A DNA stretch of 64,000 nt from NCBI GenBank assembly GCA_964020085.1, contig OZ026606.1, positions 20,503,701 through 20,567,700 on the forward strand, written 5' to 3'. Shown one piece after another: positions 1 to 11,187 of the stretch. This DNA comes from Micromussa lordhowensis. Lineage: Eukaryota > Cnidaria > Anthozoa > Scleractinia > Lobophylliidae. Positions within the stretch are counted from its first letter, which is position 1; each line of letters begins with the position of its first letter. Position numbers and translations under genes: made by a program. The notes under the pieces are model-generated. The model was not told the DNA's origin and did not search any database. It was given only the letters and a program-made list of their open reading frames with translations.

Positions 1-197
1 TTACTTGGATGTGGGTTTTAACTAAAGTTAGCTTAAACACGCTTGTTATTTTTTCGTTAGATGCGTAAGAAAGATGGATATGTGACGTAAAAAGAAGCCA
101 ATTACCCAGCTACCGGAAGTGTAAAAACCTTGAACAAATGAAAAGCCTTCATAAACGGTGTTACAAGTCTTTAAACAAACCTTCAAAGAAATCATAC
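1..197. other. Probable intron of the RNF41-like gene
   Basis: This follows the splice donor at 198/197 on the minus strand. I see no coding sequence of the family here, so the next exon is probably outside the window. Confidence 0.5.
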
Positions 198-1040
198 CTG
201 ATCGTTTAAGCAGTGCAGTGTGTCTTTCCGCACGTAGAGATATCGTTTGTTGCAGCTACTACAATACCGTTCTGCAATTTCGTCTTGATATTTCAAGCTT
301 CTTAGCCATTCCAAGATCTCTTTCCTTTCGGGGTCTTCACTCTGTAGCTCTTCTCTCTTCTGTGCTTTCAGTGACTTTGTTTCACGCATCAGCTCTGCCA
401 CTTGTGATTTCAGATCCTCGATTTGATTTTGAAGCGTGGCTTCTTTGTAGACCATGTGAACACGATGTGAGTCGAGTCGTGACTCCATTTCCTGTTTGAG
501 CTCGCGCATCTTGGCACGACTTTCTTGTTGCTGTTTAGTCAGGGTTTTGCGCAATTCCGCTATGCAGTTATGCTCAGATTCCTCGTTTTTGTTCACTTTT
601 AACCCACATCCTTTGCTGCACTCGGCTGTCTGGAATTTACAAACTTCAGAATGCGCCTCCAGGTCGCGTCTTGTAAGCTGTTCTTCACAGCCATCGTTCG
701 AACACGAGACCAAAACAAAACCGCACTCTTCCTTCAAATGCGTTTTCAGCGCGTCCAGCCGCACCAAAACTTTACACCCTCGCGTTTCATTATCGCATCG
801 TATTCTTAACGCATCCAAGTCGTTTTTCATGTACCTGAAAATCGGCTTCAAGTCGCTCGGCCACAGAGACAGGCGGTCTTCAGGGCAAGTGTTGTAGTGT
901 GTCAGCCACGCGTGGATACACGAGGAGCAAAACGCGTGCTCGCACGGCGCTTGTAAAGGTTCTTCTAAAACATCACGGCAGATCGAACATAGAAGTCCCT
1001 CGTTTACCTTCCCTAAAAATCTTTCGATGTCAAATCCCAT
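198..1040 (-). CDS. RNF41: RNF41/NRDP1-like E3 ubiquitin ligase, first coding exon (partial gene)
   Basis: Members of this family are RING-type E3 ubiquitin ligases that mark receptors and other client proteins for degradation in the cytosol. The 281 visible residues begin MGFDIERF, close to the start of vertebrate RNF41. They show a RING finger (C18, C21, C33, H35, C38, C41, C52 and an Asp at 55, the C-x2-D ending typical of RNF41), then TRAF-type zinc-finger sequence (about 81-160, many Cys/His), then a charged coiled coil (about 160-230). The open frame runs into a stop at 192-194. However, CAG at 200-198 is followed by GTATGA, a good splice donor, so the exon probably ends at 198. The C-terminal substrate/USP8-binding region would then lie in exons beyond the left edge. 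The start is the first Met and matches the family. A paralogue or another TRAF-zinc-finger RING protein is possible, but RNF41-like is the best reading. Confidence 0.85.
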
Positions 1041-2490
1041 TATTCCGTCCTCTCGGTTTCAACGTGCAATCGGTTTCCCCTTCGTTAAAACTGTCCGTCG
1101 ATGGAAAGTGATCTTTAATATTTGCGAGATACTTTAAGTGGTCCAATATTTCAACGAGCTCAGACAGTCACGAATTTATCCACGACGAACTTGATTCTTG
1201 TTTTGCTTTGCTGTCCAAGTTATTCTTAAATTAGAAAATAAGACAGATCACGATCAACTGTGAATTTTCTATACAAACATGGCAACTCACTGCTAACGTG
1301 ACAGGTCAGGACACAGTGAGGATTTAATCTCATAAAAACAAGATACATGATGTAAAAACGCCTTCACAGCTATGCTATACCATGCATGACTTACACACTC
1401 ACGGCAGCTCCAAACGTCGCACGATTTCTGTTCGGTCTGTGTTCCTTGGAATGGACTGTACCGTCTTTAACAAGATGAGATCGAAATTGATTGCGGCTAT
1501 CCGAATTCACGTCACTGATTACGACCCGTAGTTCAACCGATGATCAAGCGTGGTTTATGCCGCTGATATTCGACGCAGTGTCGCTTTAAATGACGCGGAT
1601 ATACTAATGCATCAAGGGAAATAAAACCCTTGAAAGCACGACATGTCGCCTGGGTTGTGTGACATTTACATGAACCGTGCGTGCGCCTACTTATCTGTCT
1701 GCAAGATCAGTCAATACTGACAAGTAGCGCTGTTTTAGAAACCACGAGTTAAATTTCGCCTTGAAGTGTTTTTTCTGTTGAAATTGGCCAAGGGGTCAAA
1801 TTATGCGTCTGTAAGGCGGCTTCTGGAACATCTGTCTTCAGAAAGACATATTGAGTGACCCTTGCAACATAAATATACACAGAGTCGTGTCAAACACATA
1901 AACAAAGTGTGTTGAGATATTTACATATTTCATTCAAGATAATTGCTTAAGGATCAAATGTGTTCCCATCACTCACGACGTCGTTTTCAAGTTGTCTAAA
2001 ACATGATATCGATTTACGTTTCTGTTTCTGAGTTTATATTTGTGAGAATATTAATAATAATAAAAAAAACATTAAAAACACGCTCCTCTTTGCGAAAACA
2101 TGTTCCTTGTTGTTTCTTTCCATTCAATTTTGTTCTCAAAAGAAATTCTGAAGCATTCTGGTTGAATTAAACAAAAGAAACCGATTAAGCGCTATAGCTT
2201 ATATTGTTGGTCCAAAGCGGTGTTATTGATTAAAGAACCCATTTATTTGTTGTACTCTACGGCGTGCCGGCAGTGACTCTGTACAAAACAATCGAGCCAT
2301 TCCAGTGTGCACATGTTATATCTAACACTTCTTTGAAGACAGAAATGTGGCAATTGATGAGTTTATATGCCAAATATTCGACTTATATGCCTTATACTTA
2401 TATAAAACCGGCCTGTTTGTCGATGTTAGGCGAAATTTTTGCCTGATTAGCGATTTAAAAGACCTGCATTCTTAAAATTACTCGAGTAAT
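1041..2490. other. Non-coding stretch upstream of the RNF41-like gene
   Basis: This region should contain the 5' UTR and promoter of the minus-strand RNF41-like gene. I see no convincing ORF, tRNA or terminal inverted repeat, and no core promoter element that I can place with confidence. Confidence 0.4.
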
Positions 2491-4394
2491 TACTAAATTA
2501 GCGGAGTGAAATTGAAAACTTTTGACCGCTTTGCGGTGTGTGAAGGCCTTTTAATCTATGTAAACAGTTCTCGCCTAAGAGACTGAAATTGTCATTAGAC
2601 GTTTGTTAAACTGGGTAAACAATTAACGAGAAGACATGACGCTAAAAATTGATTGAAACATTGACCTACTAGTCTGAGAGAGCCGCCGAAAACTCAAACA
2701 TTCTACGAATTTCCTTTCTGTTTAAAAGCTTGAGGGCATTGTCGCGTTGGAGACATCTGCTCGCGCGATACCTGCGTGACACTCGCGCGATGCTCGTTTG
2801 TTACTCGCGTGGGTCCTTTCTCCAAAGCGTTGCCCACCACCTGTCGCGTTTAATCCCGTTCCATCCGTCTTCCCGCCATAAAAAGACGTCTTTAAAAATA
2901 AACAATCGACTTGATTTACTTTTGGACGTTATTTTGTTTCTTTCTGGAGACAGCCGATAATCTTGTCGTGTATCTTCGGTGAATCCTGGGGACGCAATTC
3001 AACAACAACAACAACACACCTTTATTCGCCTAGTACACACGCTGACGCTGATAAAGTTAAAAAAAATAAATAAATAACTTTTCTGTTAGTACTCAATTAA
3101 GCCTGGAGCTGAAATAATCCTGGGATTTTCTCTGAGAAAATTGCCAGAATTAAAAGATTCTCATCCCCCTTGCTTGAAAATGAAAAAATCAACGCGGTTA
3201 CTCCAAACCTTTGCGGGCTACTTTTGTGAATTTTTTCCACCATGTTTGAAGTTCATTACACAATCTAACATTTTTCGAAAAGGAAAACTTCAAAGACGGG
3301 GAGGAACAGAATACGGAGGAGGGAGAAGTGGCCCAAAAAAAGTTGGGAGAGTGAGAAATAGGGGAAAGTAGGGAGGAAGAAAAGGAAATGCTGGGAGTAG
3401 GGACAATTGTGTGTGGAAACAATTTTATGGAATATTTAAAGTAGGCAGAAGACCTTTGTTGAACTGGGTAAACAATGAACGAGAAGACATGGCGCTAAAA
3501 ACCGAAAACTCAAACATTCCTGGCGCGATACTTGCGTGACACTCGCGTGGTGCTCGTATGTTACTCGCGTGGGTAATTTTACCAAAGTGGTGTACGCCAC
3601 CTGTCGCGTTTAATTCCGTTCCATCCGTCTTCCCGCCATAACAAGACGCCTTTTAAAAATATACAATCGACTAGATTTACCTTTGGACGTTATTTTACTT
3701 CTTTCTACAGACAGCCGATAATCTTGTCGGGTATACTGGGGACGCAATTCTTCTGAGAAAATTGCCAGAATTAAGATTCTCATCCCCCTTGCTGCATCAA
3801 GAGATAATTCATTTTTCGCCCAGCAACATCAGCGGAAACGCAAAGGTCAGTATCGAGAGGCCATTCTAAGTAAACTCAACCACCAAAGTGACTTTCAAAA
3901 GGATTTCGAATCCGTTGTTTATTATATTTATGATTATAAAACACTCAATTTTAGTCAGTTCAGAAGTGTCTAAAACACAACAGAGGAAGTTTTGATGTAA
4001 GTATATATGAAATAATTCATATATTTTGAACTGCGAGGATCATTCTTCACTTTCAGAGGAAGTTTTCTTAGCCTCTCCGACTAGGGTTGGCAGACATTTA
4101 TTTTCATACTAGAACGTAACGAAGAGAAAATGCCTTGACCAGTTAAAGTTTCACCAAATGAGTCTCAAACTCATTAATAATTCATCAAGTTTAAACAAAG
4201 GAAATCATTGTTTTAACAGCACGAGAAGAGCATTTAAGAAGAAACGCTTGCAAAAGAGATCGTAACCGTCAAGTTACATCTGTCAACTGTCTATGGACGC
4301 ATAAATTACGACATACTTATTCATGTTCCTATTCATGCATGCACATTCTTATACGTGCATTCTCATATATTCTTGTACATAAATTCTGAGCCCT

Positions 4395-5251
4395 GGATTA
4401 GCACATTATCATGACCGTGTTTTGGTTTCGATTGAGGCGATATATCAAACACTCAAGACATTGCCTGACCACATTTGAAAACACTCCGCTGTGCGTCGTA
4501 TTTTCAATCTCTTCGCCATGCTTGGAAATGTGGTCGAACACGGTGTCTCGTGTTTGATATATTACAACTGAATCAAGTGGAATCCGCATGATCCGTAGGG
4601 TTAGGGTTAGGCGTGATCTGGATTAGGCCTTTGCTGTTTGATGCTTCTTGAGTCTGGCGGAAATACGAGCGCATTATATAACCAGAGTGCGTTTGTCGTC
4701 CAAGACGACGTGGCAAGTCGACCGTCTTGACAAATTCACGGTGGGGGGAATTAGGGACACCATGAAGAATACAAATGTTGAAAAATAGCGAGCATGAGCG
4801 GAATCAACGCGGTTACTCCAAACCTTTGGATTAGCACATTATCATGACCGTGTTTTAGTTTCGATTGAGACGATATATCAAACACTCAAGACATTGCCTG
4901 ACCACATTTGAAAATACTCCGCTGTGCGTCGTATTTTCAATCTCTTCACCATGCTTGGAAATGTGGTCCAACACGGTGTTTCGTGTTTGATATATTACAA
5001 CTGAATCAAGTGGAATCCGTAGGGTTAGGGTTAGGCGTGATCTGGATTAGGCGTTTGCTGTTTTATGCTTCTTGAGTCTGGCGGAAATACGGGGCGCATT
5101 ATATGACCAGAGTGCGTTTGTCGTTCAAGACGGGGTACTAGCAAGTCCGTCTTGACAAATTTACGGTGGGGGACTTAAGGACACCATGAAGAATACAAAT
5201 GTTGAAAAATAGCGAGCATGAGCGAATCAACGCGGTTACTACAAACCTTTG
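4395..5251. repeat. Tandem duplication, unit about 433 bp, two copies
   Basis: The copies start at 4395 and 4828 with an identical ggattagcacattatcatga string. Both carry the gatatatcaaacactcaag motif, its near-inverse cacggtgt..gtgtttgatatatta, and a TTAGGG-like stretch. A third, partial copy is at about 6350-6640, and an inverted, more diverged one is at about 11640-11810. The unit sits inside the aatcaacgcggttactccaaa block that is uninterrupted at 3187, so the tandem pair looks like an insertion followed by duplication. Confidence 0.75.
4595..4611 (+). repeat. Short interstitial TTAGGG-like repeat
   Basis: Reads tagggttagggttagg. The same string occurs at about 5018-5033, and shorter versions at about 6531-6541 and 56620-56640. 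TTAGGG is the metazoan telomere repeat. Two or three units can arise by chance or be part of the repeat unit itself. Confidence 0.6.
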
Positions 5252-6640
5252 CGGGCTACTTTTGTGATTTCTTTTCACCATATGTGAAGTTCATCTAACA
5301 TGTTTCGAAAAGCAAAACTTCAATGAGGGGGAGGAACAGAATACGGAGGAGGGAGAAAAGGCCCAAGAAAAGTTGGGAAAGGGAGAAATAGGGGAAAAAA
5401 GTAGGGAGGAAGAAAAGGAAATGCTGGCAGTAGGGAGAACTTTATAGACCTAAATGGGAAATAATTTTATGGAATATTTAAAGTAGGCAGAAGGCAGGTA
5501 CAAACAGTTCTCGCCTAAGAGACTGAAATTGTCATTAGACGTTTCTTGAACTGGCTAAACAATTAACGAGAGGACATGGCGCTAAAAATTGATTGAAACA
5601 TTGACGAACTAGTCTGAGAGAGCCGCCGAAACCCCAATTAACGAGAGGACATGGCACTAAAAATTGATTGAAACATTGACGTACTGGTCTGAGAGAGCCG
5701 CCGAAACCCCAAGCATTCTACAAATTTCTTTTTTGTTTAAAAGCTTGAGTGTTTTGTGTCATCTGGTCGCGCGATACTTGCGTGATACTGGCGCGATAAT
5801 CGTTTGTTACTCGCGTGGGTCCTTGGCGTTGTACGCCACCTGTCGCGTTTAATTCCGTTCCACCAGTCTTCCCGCCATAACAAGACGCATTTTAAAAATA
5901 TACCATCAACTTGACTTACCTTTGGGCGCTATTTTGGTTCTTCATGCAGACAGCCGATAATCTTGTCGGGTCATTTCGGTAAAGTACTGGCGACGCAATT
6001 CTTCTGAGAAAATTGTCAGGAAGATTCTCATTACCCCTTGCTGCATCAAGAGATAATTCATTTTTCGCTCAGCAACATCAGCGGAAACACAAAGGTCAGT
6101 ATCCCGGGGTCAGTATCCAGAGGACAAAGTTTAGAATGGTTGAACCCGTTGTTTATTATATTTATCATTATAAAACACTCAATTTAGAAAGAGTCTAAAA
6201 GAAAACCGAGGAAGTTTCCTTAGCCTCTCCGGCTAGGGTTGACAAACATTTATGGACATACTAGAACTGTGTAACGAAGTGAGACTGCCTTGATGTTTCA
6301 CCAATCCTTCTCAAACTTATTAATAATCATCAAATTTAAACAAAGAAAATCATGACCGTGTTTTAGTTTCGATTGAGGCGATATATCAAACACTCAAGAC
6401 AGTGTTTGACCACAATTGAAAATACTCCGCTGTGTGTCGTATTTTCAACTCTCTTCTCCATGCTTGGAATTTGGTCAAACACGGTCTTCCGCGTTTGATA
6501 TATTACTTACAACTGAATCAAGTAAATACGCAGGGTTAGGGTCATCTGGATTATGCGTTTACTGTTTGAGGCTTCTTGAGTCTGGAGGAAATACGGGGCG
6601 CATTATATAACCAGAGTCGCTTGTCGTTCAAGACGGGGTA

Positions 6641-7304
6641 GTTATGTTTCCAACTGAAAAGTTGAAAGCTGAAGCCACAAAGGTGACATATAATCGCTAG
6701 CAACCTTGCGCGGGAAACGGCTCCAAATGCCTCTTGCTGTTATACTTATTGGCCATGGCATATCAAACTTACGGTTAACATCTGCCTCTACAGATTTTCG
6801 TGACATGTCACGCAGTCCGGGGTCAGTCAAAACTACGCTAATTTTCGAACATTTTCTTCTTTTTCGAGTATTCCGTTTGAGTCGCTATCTTTCTTACCTT
6901 TAGTTTATGAAACTAATGTGTATAGGCTTTCTATACCACTGCATTTGAAGGCAATTATTAAAATATTTCGTTCGGTATTTTAGACTTTTGGCTAGCGATT
7001 CACACATTTCGAAGAGGCGTTCATGCCACATTCAAGCACTGGTTGAAGAGTCTGGGGATAGAACTTTAAAGCGCATGCTTAAAACTGGTCATTACCGCAA
7101 AATATGAAAAGAGGAATAAATTTGGCGCAATTTGATGTATAATACATGAGGTTTGAATATTGTTTGGGTTCGGAAAATGGGACTCAAAGTTTACGGGCTG
7201 GTGACTTTGTCTTCGCTGGCTCTTCTCGCGGTGGCGGTGGATGTGTAAAATGATTTTGGCGAAGAAACAAGTGGTCCAAAAGGGGATAAATTGCCTTGGT
7301 TTAC
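6641..7304. other. Non-coding stretch
   Basis: No ORF or repeat structure that I can support. The short ORFs here show no recognisable domain. Confidence 0.35.
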
Positions 7305-7845
7305 TTACGAAATAAACAAGTAAGTAATGTGTTCACCGAAGTGGTTTAAATTCTCAATGGAGTCGATTCGATAGAGAGTCTTGCCTCTTTCTTTCCTTGG
7401 CTTCCCTGCTAATGCCAGTCCTTCATCAAACACATCCTGATCAATTCGAATTTTATCACTCTTGGATCATCCTTTTGGGCAGAATACAATTTTCTTTTTA
7501 TTGCACGATACAGTTCTCCATGGACTAATTCCGTACGGTCCCCAACAGAAGTACTAGAAGAAATACGAAGAGATTCCACATGATCCGCTGGAAAGGAGGG
7601 TTGCTATTCTCAGTATCGTATGGCTGCCAGTGACACTCGTCGTGTAGCCTGAATTTCCGTTCGCTATATCCCACATAGTGAATTTTCCTTCGCTTTCCGA
7701 CCTTTTCCACGTCTGTCGCAACGACAGGATAAAGTTTACGATCAGTTTTTTTTATTTTTTTTATTTTTTGGGATGACATTTCTAACAAAACCTCGTCTAC
7801 ATACCGATTTAGCGCTGCAGATTCTCTCTTCGCTCTGGCCGCCAT
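7305..7845 (-). pseudogene. Frameshifted gene with a chromo/Tudor-knot-like N-terminal part
   Basis: The first 106 codons (start ATG at 7845) read MAARAKRESAALNRYVDEVL, a basic KIKKIKK stretch, and a motif HYVGYSERKFRLHDECHWQP that resembles the hydrophobic core of chromo or Tudor-knot domains. This frame then stops. Coding sense continues in a second frame over about 7440-7545 (LVHGELYRAIKRKLYSAQ, then KDDPRV). After a length change in an A-run near 7450 it continues in a third frame (DQDVFDEGLALAGKPRKERG, then GKTLYRIDSIENL) to a stop at 7305-7307. At least two frameshifts split one former protein of roughly 175 codons. From memory, similar uncharacterised proteins recur in coral genomes, often in many copies. 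Function unknown; mobile-element origin possible. Confidence 0.55.
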
Positions 7846-8097
7846 GTTTATTTATTTTCTACCCAGTTAAACATTACTTTCCCAGCCTTGCCCTGTGAGA
7901 TATTAATACGCAAGCGCAGTAACGAAAACTTGTGTCCGCGTTGTCCTGGACGCCAGTGGAGGCAAATGTTCACCTTCAAGGGCAATAAGTTTGATATGGA
8001 CAGCGTATCTTTAAGTTCTTTGTTTCCGTGTGACCCTAAAAGATACCTAGACCACTAAACTTATTCTAAAATCTATGGCATTTCGTCCTGAGAACCT

Positions 8098-8384
8098 TAA
8101 AAAAGGTAAAGTCTGCATACGAGCCTAGTCGCTCATCAGGCCGGAGCTTATCTCGGTTTCAGTAGCATGAAGCGACTAGGAGTATTTCTACTCCCCCCTG
8201 GATGGGATGCTAATCCATCGCAGGGTTACCCCCAGCATTAAATTCGTCGGTACCCATTTATACACCTGGGTGGAGAGAGGCACTGTGAGAGTATAAAGTG
8301 TCAACACAATGTCCCCGGCCAGGGCTCGAGCCCGGAGCGCTCGCTCCGGAGTCGAGCGCACTAACCATGAGGCCACCGCGCCCT
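8098..8384 (-). mobile_element. tRNA-derived SINE
   Basis: Read on the minus strand it starts gggcgcggtggcctcatgg, a pol III A-box-like segment, followed by ggctcgagccctgg, a B-box-like segment, at tRNA-like spacing. The body continues with cagtgcctctctccacccag and a long unique part ending near ctcgtatgcagactttacc. This is the layout of tRNA-headed SINEs common in corals. It is not a functional tRNA: there is no coherent cloverleaf. Confidence 0.75.
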
Positions 8385-10906
8385 CACTAAGAACTCACCC
8401 TCACTGAGGCCCTCACTGAGAACCTTTAAGTCAGTCGAAAATCGGTGCTTCACACCCCCTGACAAACGAGCGAAACGACGACGACCTGTCCGAGTTTTGG
8501 TATGAGAGCTCCTCTTCTCCCCCTCCCTCATCTGGAGGATACCTTGAATTTTAAAAACTTTTCACCTGATTTTTCTTGTGACAAAAAATACTTGACACGA
8601 TTAGTCAGAACAAGAGAGTATGATCGTAGTCTCTTAGCCAGAAACAACACCACAGTATTAGATCTAGACTGACACAGTAATCGGAATTTTCTAGCTTTTT
8701 CTTCTATACCTACGTACAGAACGCATCTTACATCAAACGCCTAATTATAATACATTCTCTCAACATAGGACTCAAATCCAACAGAGAACTTTGCCTTTTC
8801 TCGTGATTATTACTTTTTGTCTTGTCTCTTCATTGTTATTCCCGGCCAGCCATTTAACAGCTACCTAGCCTTGGACGCATAATCTAGTCTGTCAGTGATG
8901 GTATAGTTCCCGGGTATAGTTCTAGGGTCTTCTAGTATAGTAACTGTTAGTTTTGTCATTTTTTTCAGTCTGAATACTTGGACACAATGAAAAGTTGTCG
9001 GGGTATCTTTTATTCAGTCCGTCTTGAACAGATCAATAGATACGTAACAATCACATGAGCATGACCTCTTGAGCATAAAGTCAAACCTTAACAGTAATTT
9101 CTTCATCGATGAAAACTTTATTTTATGGCTCAGTACAGAAGTTCACTGATTAATTACAACCTTCAGGGTAACACTGCAACCTCTGCCTCATCATTAGGTC
9201 CATTAGTGATTATATTAAGAGGGTAACACAGTATAAATTACGGTCAAATGCCGCTGTAAAATTATCTTTCAGCTGTTTGCTAGGGTCATGTGGCAAGTGA
9301 CGATATTCGGGTGAGTTAAAGTGGACGAGTACAGGATCTTTAGCGAAGCAAGAATCACTGGACTCGAGGTGAGCTATACTTGACTTTATAAACAAAGTTG
9401 TCTTCGGTTTTAAAGAGGGCTCCCTTAGCTTAGACAAAACTACCTCTGGGATCGGTAAAATCTTTTGTGATTTCTATGGTTGTATAAGCTCCATATTACA
9501 GAATATGTTTATCTTCTTATGGACTGTATTCTGAATTCATTCTAACCTTTTAATTAACCTACTAGAAAGCTGCTTGTATCAAAATGTACAGCGCTGAATA
9601 TTGCACAGACTGTGAATTATAATTTGCTGAAATCATCTCCAGACTCTTCAGTGTCACTCTTTGGTTAAACTCAGTGCTTTTGAAGTGCAAAGTGTGTTCG
9701 TATTGATTTCAAAACGGACACCATAATACACCGCCCCATTTCAGACCATGTGATGATGCTCTTGAGAATTCCCGCTTTCAGATTTTCAAATAGTCGCGTG
9801 TATGTGAATGAATAATTTTTAGATGGATAAAAGAACAATTCTTTAGAGAATATCTCGTTCTCTTAAATGTGGAAACAAACTTCCCAAGCTAAAAGGTCTA
9901 TTGTATCAGTGTAGATTAGGTGTTTGGGTTCCGTTCAGGAACTTTAATACCCTAGCCAAATTCACTACAGTAATGAGGAAAATACCACCAGCCCGCTTTG
10001 GGTAACTAGCGAGAATTCAATTGCATTCAATTGCATTCAATTGCAGTACAGAGTCCTTCCCAAGGTCTAAATTAAGTTCACGAGCTCCTTTGTCCGTAGT
10101 CTGTGGACTACAAACTAGACGTAGTGACAGAATTCTGATTTTTCACCAGTTCAGCAAAATAATTCAGTAATTTCTCTGAAAGCAACTAGTCGCTATTACA
10201 GTAAAGACACAGATGGTAAGACTAGCTAAAACTCAAGAGCCCTTGTTTGAATTGCTGTCACAAGCGCATTAGGCGCGTATCCTACACTACACAGTATCAA
10301 TCGCAAATGCACTTTAAATCAGAACCGCTCTCTCGACCTCACGGGCAGCCTCTGAAAGATTATGTCATCACGCATTCACTTACATTGTAAGCGGTGGAAA
10401 CCTTTTAAATACGTACGTCAGCAGATCACATACAACTTAAGTCTAACTTAGGAGCAATTAAGGAGATAAACACTGGATTAAGAACGACGAGTTGTGTAAT
10501 TTTCGACAAAAGCGGCCTCAGTCAGCGTGTAGAAGTTCCCCTCTGGGGGAGGGGGGGAGGGTACTCCCATATATGGACTATTTAGGGGACGGGGTATGGT
10601 TTTCGAGGCCGGATTGAAAACCGATTGACTAAAAACAGCTACAACTTTAAGGTGCCGAGCATTTGATTGCTTTGTTGTTTTAGATAAAAGAAACAAAATT
10701 GCTCGCAACATACAACGATCACCGACTAGCTACAAATGCAGATATCACTCGATTTAGTTCTTTAATCAAGATGGTGCGGCTTCTGTATGGAACACTGAGA
10801 AAATCAGATTATATGTCTACAACTAACCTCTGTTTAGCACTGAAGTGGAAAGAATTGAAAAGAACAGCTATCAGTTGGGATTCTTGGGATTCAAACTGGT
10901 ATCCCA
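8385..10906. other. Non-coding AT-rich stretch
   Basis: Short ORFs only, none with a recognisable domain. The one clear repeat is a 10-bp motif (caattgcatt type) repeated three times at about 10015-10045. A GGGGAGGG-rich run lies near 10543-10560. Confidence 0.4.
10015..10045. repeat. 10-bp tandem repeat, three units
   Basis: Unit attcaattgc repeated head to tail. Too short and too few to be a CRISPR or satellite array. Confidence 0.7.
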
Positions 10907-10913
10907 CATAGTT

Positions 10914-11187
10914 AGCCTGCGTAGCTGGCGGGATTCGAGAGCGAGCGATATCGGAGCCTCCCTTTTTTTTCCTCGCGCCCCGAGGAAATTTAGTCTCCAT
11001 TAGGGTCGTCACGCAACGCTTCTCCCCCTGGGGGAGAAGCGTTGCGTGACGACCCTAATAACGGCTGCGGAGGAGACTAGAGGAAATTCGGCCGCGAGTG
11101 AAATTCAACTCGACTCCTCGCCAATCCCCTCGCGGCGAAAGCAAAGCACTCGCACGCGAAATCCCGCTAGCAATGCAGACTACACAT
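10914..11187. mobile_element. MITE-like inverted-repeat element with a nested hairpin
   Basis: The left end tagcctgcgtagctggcggg is the imperfect inverse of the right end (cccgctagcaatgcagacta). Both flanks also contain a catagtt/acatagttg match. The central part holds the perfect hairpin at 10999-11059. No coding capacity. The tctccgcagccgttatt..cgtcacgcaacgc segment recurs at 46310-46360 and 46905-46965. Confidence 0.6.
10999..11059. repeat. Perfect hairpin, 30-bp arms around one base
   Basis: The arm at 10999-11028 is the exact reverse complement of 11030-11059, with a single T (11029) at the centre. The arm core is cgtcacgcaacgcttctccc. A cruciform or fold-back element is implied. Confidence 0.9.

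Larger units (their letters stand above)
2500..6640. repeat. Local array of duplicated non-coding blocks
   Basis: The same blocks recur in order. A block beginning near an aacaattaacgagaagacat string and running through tcgcgcgatacctgcgtgac to the CCCGCCATAA/agacgtc region appears at about 2610-3000, 3460-3750 and 5550-5990. A block containing gagaaaattgccagaatta appears at about 3135, 3757 and 6005. A block with aatcaacgcggttactccaa appears at about 3187, 4802 and 5226. A 75-bp segment is repeated back to back at about 5560-5712. No ORF is conserved between copies. This is a segmental duplication array of a non-coding repeat rather than a gene family. Confidence 0.7.

Noticed and set aside
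4596..5033. Telomere remnant from a chromosome fusion
   Set aside because: Only two to three TTAGGG units, repeated at the same place in each copy of a local repeat.
8310..8384. tRNA gene at the head of the SINE
   Set aside because: A- and B-box-like parts are present, but the stems do not pair into a cloverleaf and the sequence continues as a SINE body.
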